Positions 13,410-17,692 of a DNA stretch of 17,692 bases are shown here, in pieces; positions within the stretch are counted from its first letter, which is position 1; each line of letters starts with the position of its first letter. Below the pieces are notes generated by a model. It saw only the letters and a program-made list of their open reading frames with translations. It ran no database searches and had not been told where the DNA came from. Position numbers and translations under genes: made by a program. This DNA is from an uncultured Eubacteriales bacterium. GTDB lineage: Bacteria; Bacillota; Clostridia; Christensenellales; Aristaeellaceae. The stretch spans positions 1 through 17,692 of the forward strand of contig USDD01000058.1 in NCBI GenBank assembly GCA_900553265.1. Direction: 5' to 3'.

Positions 13410-14600
13410 ATGAAACAAAAACTTCGGTCTCTGGTTCGAAAAATCTTTCTGCGCGCGGAGGGCGGGCTGCGCCCCGCATGGCGCGCCGCGCTGGGCATTC
13501 TGCTGGCGCTGGCGGCCTATTCCGCCGTGCTTTACGGCCTTGCGTCGCTGTTCGGCGCACTCTTCGACGCGTGGGGGCTGACCACCGCCAATCTGACGCG
13601 CGCGCCGCGCTGGGCGCAGAGCGTCGTCCGCTGGCACTCGGACTTCTGCTACGCGCTGGCCTACGGCGCGGGAATCGCCGTCAGCGCGCTCTGGGCGCGG
13701 CGATTCTCCGTTTCCGCGCAGACCGACAAGGGTGCTTCCGAAACGGCCGCCGCCATGAGCGCAGAATCCGCCCCGGCTTTTCCTCTCGACGGCGCTTCTG
13801 CGAAGCCCGCCGGGAAAGACGCCCGTTCGAATGCCCGCGCCGCAGCTTTCTCCGCAAAAAATTCTCCGTCGGACAGCCATGCTTCTTCGCTCCGCGCAGA
13901 AACTTCCCGTCCGGCTGACCACGCGCAGGAATTCCGCACTGCAACTGCCGAGACAGCTTCTTCAAGGCCGTCCTTCTCCCTCAAATCCGCGCTGTTCGCC
14001 GCGCTGCTGGGGCTTCTCCTGAGCGGCGGACTGGGCGTGCTGGCGCTGGCGACGGACTGCATGCGCGCGGAATCGCCGTGGAGCGCGCCGTACCTTTCCC
14101 CCTCCCAACTCTCGGCGCTGCTGGTGCTGGCGCTGGGACGGCTGCTGGGCGAGATGCTCACCAAGCGCCTCTGCTTTGACGCGCTGCGCGCGCGTAGCCA
14201 CCGCCGGGCATGGATGGCGAGCGTCGTACTGGCGACGCTGCTGAACCTGCGCGGTCTTTCCGCGCTCGGCGCGCTCAACGCGCTGCTCATGGCCATGGTC
14301 GGCTGCGCGCTGTACGAGCGCGGCGGACTGCTCGCCAGCGCCGCGCTTCAGACGATCTGGGCCGCCGGCGCGACGCTGCTGCTCGGCTTTCCCGGCATGA
14401 GCGCGTCAGCCGCCGCCGTCTGGCCGCTCTATCATGTCTCCGACGCGTGGCTCACCGGCGGAAACGCCGGCCCGATGGGCGGCGTGTGGTTCACGCTCCT
14501 GCTGTCGGCGGCGCTGCTGATCCTGCTGCGCCAGCCACTGGTCTCTGCCGTGCGGAAGCTCCAGAGCAGGTCGAATCATCCCCGGCAGAAGCGCCGCTGA
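13410..14600 (+). CDS. CPBP-family (CAAX protease-like) membrane protein, probably catalytically inactive
   Basis: The product is a 396-residue multi-pass membrane protein. Two hydrophobic segments (about 25-50, 78-97) precede a polar, Ala/Ser-rich low-complexity segment (about 100-188). Helices follow around 192-215, 233-247, 267-283, 284-300, 306-327 and 357-373. The C-terminal half has the CPBP pattern: RLLGEMLTKRLCFDAL where EExxxR is expected, NALLMAMVGCALYERGG, and SDAWLTGGNAGPMGGVWFT. The diagnostic residues are degraded: the paired Glu is GEM, FxxxH is absent, and the usual HxxWN is QTIWA (314-318). Intact CPBP proteins are membrane metalloproteases; this one may be a scaffold or regulator. 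GAGGAAAGG precedes the ATG at 13410, preferred over an in-frame TTG at 13344 that lacks a ribosome site. Confidence 0.68.
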   Translation: MKQKLRSLVRKIFLRAEGGLRPAWRAALGILLALAAYSAVLYGLASLFGALFDAWGLTTANLTRAPRWAQSVVRWHSDFCYALAYGAGIAVSALWARRFSVSAQTDKGASETAAAMSAESAPAFPLDGASAKPAGKDARSNARAAAFSAKNSPSDSHASSLRAETSRPADHAQEFRTATAETASSRPSFSLKSALFAALLGLLLSGGLGVLALATDCMRAESPWSAPYLSPSQLSALLVLALGRLLGEMLTKRLCFDALRARSHRRAWMASVVLATLLNLRGLSALGALNALLMAMVGCALYERGGLLASAALQTIWAAGATLLLGFPGMSASAAAVWPLYHVSDAWLTGGNAGPMGGVWFTLLLSAALLILLRQPLVSAVRKLQSRSNHPRQKRR

Positions 14601-14689
14601 GCTTTCTTGCGCAGGGGATGTGCAAAATGCCTTGCCGAGAGCGAAATCGACGAGCATCGAAACGCGCTCGGAAGATGCGCAATTCATAC

Positions 14690-14718
14690 TTGTTTTCCCC
14701 GCCGTCTTATGATACACT
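14690..14718 (+). promoter_or_regulatory. Promoter of the zinc-finger membrane protein gene
   Basis: TTGTTT (14690-14695), 17-base spacer, TACACT (14713-14718). The predicted start is near 14725, leaving a leader of about 138 bases. Confidence 0.65.
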
Positions 14719-14745
14719 GTTGACAAGGCCCGGTTCCCCATGCGG

Positions 14746-14763
14746 CCCACCGAATTCGGTGGG
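14746..14763. promoter_or_regulatory. Perfect 18-base palindrome in the leader, CCCACCGAATTCGGTGGG
   Basis: It lies about 20 bases after the predicted transcription start and 99 bases before the ATG. As DNA it could be an operator; as RNA it would form a GC-rich hairpin, followed only by ACGTTTGC, so it is not a standard terminator. Confidence 0.5.
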
Positions 14764-14862
14764 ACGTTTGCTATATTTCGGAACCTCTTTCCAACCCATT
14801 TCGCCCAATGGAGCGAAGAACCCGCCGTCCATCCCCGGCGCAAACCCAAACGGAGGTCAACC

Positions 14863-15615
14863 ATGAATCGTTCAACGGAATGTGAAATTGTGCAGGATCT
14901 GATGCCCTTCTGCGTCGCCCGCGCGGCCAGCAGGGCCTCGACGCGGCTGGTGCTGGAACACGTCAAACAGTGCGACGAATGCCGCAGGCGCTATGAAACG
15001 CTGACCCATGGCAAAAAGCCCGGCTTCTGGCAGCGCCATGTGCCCTTTCAGGGCGATTCCTCCACGCGCTATCTGCGCTGGTGCATCGCCGCGCTGAACC
15101 TGCTGACGGCGCTGCTGTGCGTCATCGTCAACTGCGCCACGGACAGTCGCGCCACCTGGTCGTGGATCGTCGTGGGCGCGCTGTTCTGCTCCGGCGCGTC
15201 GATTTCGGTCTATATCCGCACCAGAACCTATCGATTCTTCAAGGCAATGGCCTGCTTCAGCGTGCTGGGGCTGCTGCTGCTGGGGGAGATTCAGCTGGTG
15301 CTGCACAACGCCATGGGCGTGGGCGGCGTGTGGATCTGGAGCGTCGCCATCCCCATTGCGGGCATCTATCTGTTCCTCATCTGGCTGAGCGTGCTGCTGT
15401 GCCGAATGCTGAAGCTGAACGGCTTTATCTGCATCGCGCTGATTCTGTTTCTATGCTTTCCGGCGGAGATCGCCACCACGGCCATCGCCGCGGCCTACGC
15501 CCACGCGCCCTGCGCCATCCGCTGGGTCAACGCCGTGGGCTACGTCACCGCCTCGCTGGCCATGCTGGCCACCGGCGTGTGGTTCGAGCTGCGTTCCCGC
15601 CACAGGAACGGCTGA
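14863..15615 (+). CDS. Zinc-finger (anti-sigma-like) multi-pass membrane protein
   Basis: The 250-residue protein starts with a putative zinc-finger of the zf-HC2 type. Cys7 and Cys17 precede the diagnostic H-x3-C-x2-C motif HVKQCDEC (33-40). Such domains hold ECF sigma factors in anti-sigma proteins. The rest is membrane: about six hydrophobic segments (72-92, 99-117, 126-143, 154-177, 186-207, 222-242). No ECF sigma gene is adjacent, so the partner is unknown or the domain has another role. GGAGG six bases upstream fixes the ATG at 14863; an upstream in-frame ATG at 14740 lies within the leader and lacks a site. It has its own promoter and a long leader with a palindrome. Anti-sigma function is inference. 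Confidence 0.75.
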   Translation: MNRSTECEIVQDLMPFCVARAASRASTRLVLEHVKQCDECRRRYETLTHGKKPGFWQRHVPFQGDSSTRYLRWCIAALNLLTALLCVIVNCATDSRATWSWIVVGALFCSGASISVYIRTRTYRFFKAMACFSVLGLLLLGEIQLVLHNAMGVGGVWIWSVAIPIAGIYLFLIWLSVLLCRMLKLNGFICIALILFLCFPAEIATTAIAAAYAHAPCAIRWVNAVGYVTASLAMLATGVWFELRSRHRNG

Positions 15616-15651
15616 TTGCATGATTGTTCGCTGGCCGTGCACGGAATTGGA

Positions 15652-15680
15652 TTGACAAAGCGATTTACCCATGTTAAAAT
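15652..15680 (+). promoter_or_regulatory. Promoter of the rpiB operon
   Basis: Perfect TTGACA (15652-15657), 17-base spacer, TAAAAT (15675-15680). Both boxes are identical to those of the htpG promoter. The start is near 15687. Confidence 0.88.
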
Positions 15681-15710
15681 TCTAGTAAACTACGAAAAGA
15701 GGGACTTCCC

Positions 15711-16163
15711 ATGAAGATTGCGATCGGCAACGACCATGCCGCCCTGGAGCTGAAGAACCACATCGTCGACTATCTGGTCAAGGAAGGCCACGAGGTGGTC
15801 AATTTCGGCACCGACACTCCCGCCAGCACGGACTATCCCATCTACGGCGCGCGCGTGGCTCACGCGGTGGCCAACGGTGAGTGCGAGCGCGGCGTCGTCA
15901 TCTGCGGCACCGGCATCGGCATTTCCATCTCCGCCAACAAGGTTAAGGGCATTCGCTGCGCCCTGTGCTCCGAGCCCGTCAGCGCGAAGCTGACCCGCCA
16001 GCACAACGACGCCAACGTCCTCGCCATGGGCGCGCGCATCATCGGGCCCGCCATGGCTGAGGAAATCGTGCACACGTTCCTCACGACCGAGTTTGAGGGC
16101 GGCCGCCACAGCCGCCGCGTCGACCTGATTACAAAACTGGAAAACGGACAGACGATTGAATGA
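15711..16163 (+). CDS. rpiB: Ribose-5-phosphate isomerase B (RpiB/LacAB family)
   Basis: The 150-residue length is standard. The N-terminal MKIAIGNDHAALELK carries the Asp8-His9 pair. The active-site loop VICGTGIGISISANK has Cys65 and Thr67. RQHNDANVLAMGARI has His98 and Asn99, and GGRHSRRVDLI is the usual C-terminal phosphate-binding stretch. It interconverts ribose-5-phosphate and ribulose-5-phosphate in the cytoplasmic pentose phosphate pathway. The family also includes allose-6-phosphate and galactose-6-phosphate isomerases, so a role on another sugar phosphate cannot be excluded, especially with a sugar epimerase-like gene ten bases downstream. AGAGGG is seven bases before the ATG, and a strong promoter lies upstream. 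Confidence 0.93.
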   Translation: MKIAIGNDHAALELKNHIVDYLVKEGHEVVNFGTDTPASTDYPIYGARVAHAVANGECERGVVICGTGIGISISANKVKGIRCALCSEPVSAKLTRQHNDANVLAMGARIIGPAMAEEIVHTFLTTEFEGGRHSRRVDLITKLENGQTIE

Positions 16164-16173
16164 GGTGAGCATC

Positions 16174-17001
16174 ATGAAAAAGGCATTGATCGGTTATCAG
16201 CTCTATTCCGCCCGCGAGGACGCGAGCAGGGATCTGGCGGGCGTGCTCAAACAGCTCAAGGCACTGGGCTACGACGCGGTGGAGTTCGCGGGCTTCTACG
16301 GCCACACGGCGGATGAAATCAAGGTTCTGCTGGACGAAGCGGGTCTGGCAGCCGTCTCCGACCACGTTCCCTACGCCGTCATCGAGAAGGACATGTTCGC
16401 GGTCATCTCCGACCACGTGAAGATCGGCTGCAGGTGCATCGCCATTCCCTTCCTGGACGAGGAGCATCGCCCGGGTCAGCCCGGCTTCGCCGAGGTGCTG
16501 CGCACCATCAACAAGTTCGGCCGCCTGTGCCGCGAGGCCGGCATCCAGCTGCTCTACCACAACCACGACTTCGAGTTCGTCAGGCTCTCGGGCATGTACG
16601 CGCTGGACTTCCTCTATGCGGCCACCGATCCCGAGGTGCTCCAGACCGAAATCGACACCTGCTGGGTCAACTACTCCGGCGAGGATCCGGCGGCTTACGT
16701 CCGCAAGTACGCCGGCCGCGCGCCCATCGTCCATCTGAAGGACTTCGTCGGCTCCCGCGGCGGCGCGCAGCCCTACGCCCTCATCAAGGCCGACGGCAGC
16801 GACGACGGCAAGAACAGCGACAGCACCGCCTTCGAGTTCCGCCCCGTGGGCTACGGCTGCCAGAACGTCCCCGCCATCGTCGAGGCGGGCCTCGAAGCCG
16901 GCGCGTTCTGCTTCGTTGTGGAGCAGGATCAGTGGTACGACCGCCCCGCGCTGGAAGCCGCAAAGATGAGCATCGAAACCCTCAAAAAGATCGGCCTGTA
17001 A
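16174..17001 (+). CDS. Sugar-phosphate isomerase/epimerase-like TIM-barrel protein
   Basis: The product has 275 residues of the xylose-isomerase-like TIM-barrel (AP endonuclease 2) superfamily. Family signatures are GYQLYSAREDASRD (7-20), GYDAVEFAGFYG (32-43), YHNHDFEF (128-135), TEIDTCWV (158-165), HLKD (187-190), EFRPVGYG (221-228) and FVVEQDQ (247-253). The acidic and His residues in these (Glu159, Asp161, His187, Glu250) are the likely metal ligands. It resembles IolE/IolI-type and related sugar epimerases; the substrate is unknown. GAGG eight bases before the ATG supports this start over an in-frame TTG inside rpiB. It is cotranscribed with rpiB, ten bases away, which suggests joint use of an imported sugar. 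No signal peptide is seen. Confidence 0.88.
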   Translation: MKKALIGYQLYSAREDASRDLAGVLKQLKALGYDAVEFAGFYGHTADEIKVLLDEAGLAAVSDHVPYAVIEKDMFAVISDHVKIGCRCIAIPFLDEEHRPGQPGFAEVLRTINKFGRLCREAGIQLLYHNHDFEFVRLSGMYALDFLYAATDPEVLQTEIDTCWVNYSGEDPAAYVRKYAGRAPIVHLKDFVGSRGGAQPYALIKADGSDDGKNSDSTAFEFRPVGYGCQNVPAIVEAGLEAGAFCFVVEQDQWYDRPALEAAKMSIETLKKIGL

Positions 17002-17014
17002 GCCAAAAACACCT

Positions 17015-17051
17015 GCGCCCGGAACGAAGTTTTTCGTTCCGGGCGCTTTTT
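17015..17051 (+). terminator. Strong rho-independent terminator of the rpiB operon
   Basis: A perfect 14-bp stem (17015-17028 with 17033-17046), GTTT loop, then TTTTT. It lies 13 bases after the stop codon. Confidence 0.95.
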
Positions 17052-17148
17052 ATCTCTGAATATCATCGACCCGCGAGAGCAAAGCGCGCCGCCGCTTCAA
17101 GCGATGTTCAGTCTGCAAGCGTTCATGTCTCCGCGTCTTTCTTCTCAC

Positions 17149-17692
17149 TCAGACCCGCACGACCACCGACGGCTCCTTCGAGCCCAGCGCACGCAGCTCG
17201 ATCTCGCCCGTCTTTTCCCGGACGAAGCGCACCGTCCGCTCCTCGCCGGGCAGCATGGAGAAGAAATTGTCGTCGAAAACGCAGTCGCCGTCCAGCACAA
17301 GGGCGTGGATGTACTTCTCCGCGCGAATGGTCAGCGAATCCGCCGTCGCCGCCGCAACCACCGGCTTCGTCTCCGGGAAGGCGCTGTCCTGCGGCCGGCC
17401 CTCGAAGAACCACGTCCGGTCGAAGAAGCCCTCGCCGGAGATCTCCGCCATCAGCAGCGCGTCCGCGCCGGCCTTGGGCAGCTCGCCCTCCAGCACCACC
17501 GCCGAGGTGTTCGCGTCCACAGCGAAATCCGTCCGCAGCTCGGCCAGCGGCTCCGCGCGATCGAAGGCCTGAAGGAACAGCCGCGCCGTTCCCGACGCGG
17601 GCGCGCGCCCGTCGCAGCAAACGTGCAGGCGATAGCGCCCGTTCTCCTCGTCGATGGAGGCCACGACCTTGCAGGAGATTTCGTAGCCGCCG
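17149..17692 (-). CDS. C-terminal part of a GH2 beta-mannosidase-like glycosidase (runs off right edge)
   Basis: The open frame enters from beyond 17692 (reading GGYEISCKVVASID) and ends at TGA 17151-17149. About 180 residues are visible. They form a beta-rich, Ig-like domain with alternating hydrophobic residues (RLHVCCDGRAP, ADALLMAEISG). It ends in the stretch DDNFFSMLPGEERTVRFV, which is typical of the C-terminal domain of GH2 beta-mannosidases (usually DNFFDLLPGE). The catalytic barrel is outside the window, so the activity is inferred from this domain only; another GH2 enzyme is possible. A GTG at 17664 is in frame but is internal, not a start. It is convergent with the rpiB operon and is followed by about 97 unremarkable bases. 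Confidence 0.75.
   Translation of the reverse strand, partial: GGYEISCKVVASIDEENGRYRLHVCCDGRAPASGTARLFLQAFDRAEPLAELRTDFAVDANTSAVVLEGELPKAGADALLMAEISGEGFFDRTWFFEGRPQDSAFPETKPVVAAATADSLTIRAEKYIHALVLDGDCVFDDNFFSMLPGEERTVRFVREKTGEIELRALGSKEPSVVVRV

Noticed and set aside
14600..14690. Possible terminator after the CPBP-like gene (TTGCGCA with TGTGCAA)
   Set aside because: The hairpin includes a G-T pair and is not followed by a T run.
14740..14862. Upstream in-frame start for the zinc-finger membrane protein
   Set aside because: No ribosome site; it lies over the palindrome, and the added residues are basic and unlike the family. The ATG at 14863 has an ideal GGAGG.
1..17692. CRISPR arrays, tRNA/rRNA genes, insertion sequences, integrases or toxin-antitoxin pairs
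   Set aside because: I looked for short regular repeats with spacers, cloverleaf-like segments, transposase motifs and small paired genes and saw none; the only short repeats are the regulatory ones listed.

Overview
The window looks like chromosomal DNA of a high-GC member of the Bacillota (Clostridia-like, probably gut-associated). The evidence is strong GGAGG-type ribosome sites 6-9 nt before most starts, sigma-A promoters of the form TTGnnn-N17-TAnnnT, a CIRCE heat-shock operator, a LplB-type sugar permease, and XRE, CPBP and CotH/lamin-tail proteins typical of gut Clostridia. No rRNA, tRNA, insertion sequence, prophage gene or CRISPR array was seen. The exact genus cannot be told from this sequence.

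Layout. (1) 1-2130: the start of a sugar ABC-transporter permease (minus strand, runs off the left edge) is divergent from a GH110-type alpha-galactosidase-like beta-helix enzyme without a signal peptide. Both have good promoters, and two palindromes lie between them. (2) 2136-4021: a minus-strand pair, an XRE regulator with a long repeat-rich tail and a small membrane protein, translationally coupled by a GTGA overlap. (3) 4022-6173: a regulatory region with the XRE promoter, repeated TTGAATT boxes, a CIRCE operator and the htpG promoter, followed by htpG (Hsp90) and its terminator. (4) 6188-9231: a membrane-anchored surface protein with three lamin-tail domains, a chitobiase-like beta domain and a CotH-kinase domain, with its own promoter and terminator. 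(5) 9276-10631: a CNNM/CorC-type membrane protein with CBS domains. (6) 10641-13206: a tight three-gene operon of a Sir2 deacylase, a family-6-like hypoxanthine-DNA glycosylase and a pyrimidine-nucleoside phosphorylase. (7) 13207-15615: a structured intergenic stretch, a degenerate CPBP-family membrane protein with a low-complexity insert, and an orphan zinc-finger (anti-sigma-like) multi-pass membrane protein. (8) 15652-17051: an operon of ribose-5-phosphate isomerase B and a sugar-phosphate isomerase/epimerase-like TIM barrel. (9) 17149-17692: the C-terminal end of a GH2, beta-mannosidase-like enzyme on the minus strand.

Common thread. Both edges and the rpiB operon concern uptake and breakdown of complex carbohydrates: transporter, GH110, GH2, and two sugar isomerase-type enzymes. 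The middle is mostly housekeeping and stress functions: Hsp90 under a heat-shock operator, nucleoside and base metabolism, DNA repair, ion homeostasis and envelope proteins. I see no clear defence or mobile system. The least ordinary items are the repeat-tailed XRE protein with its repeated box region, the upstream-placed CIRCE, the LTD3-CotH surface protein with an altered motif residue, the sir2 promoter inside an inverted-repeat array, and the apparently inactive CPBP homologue.
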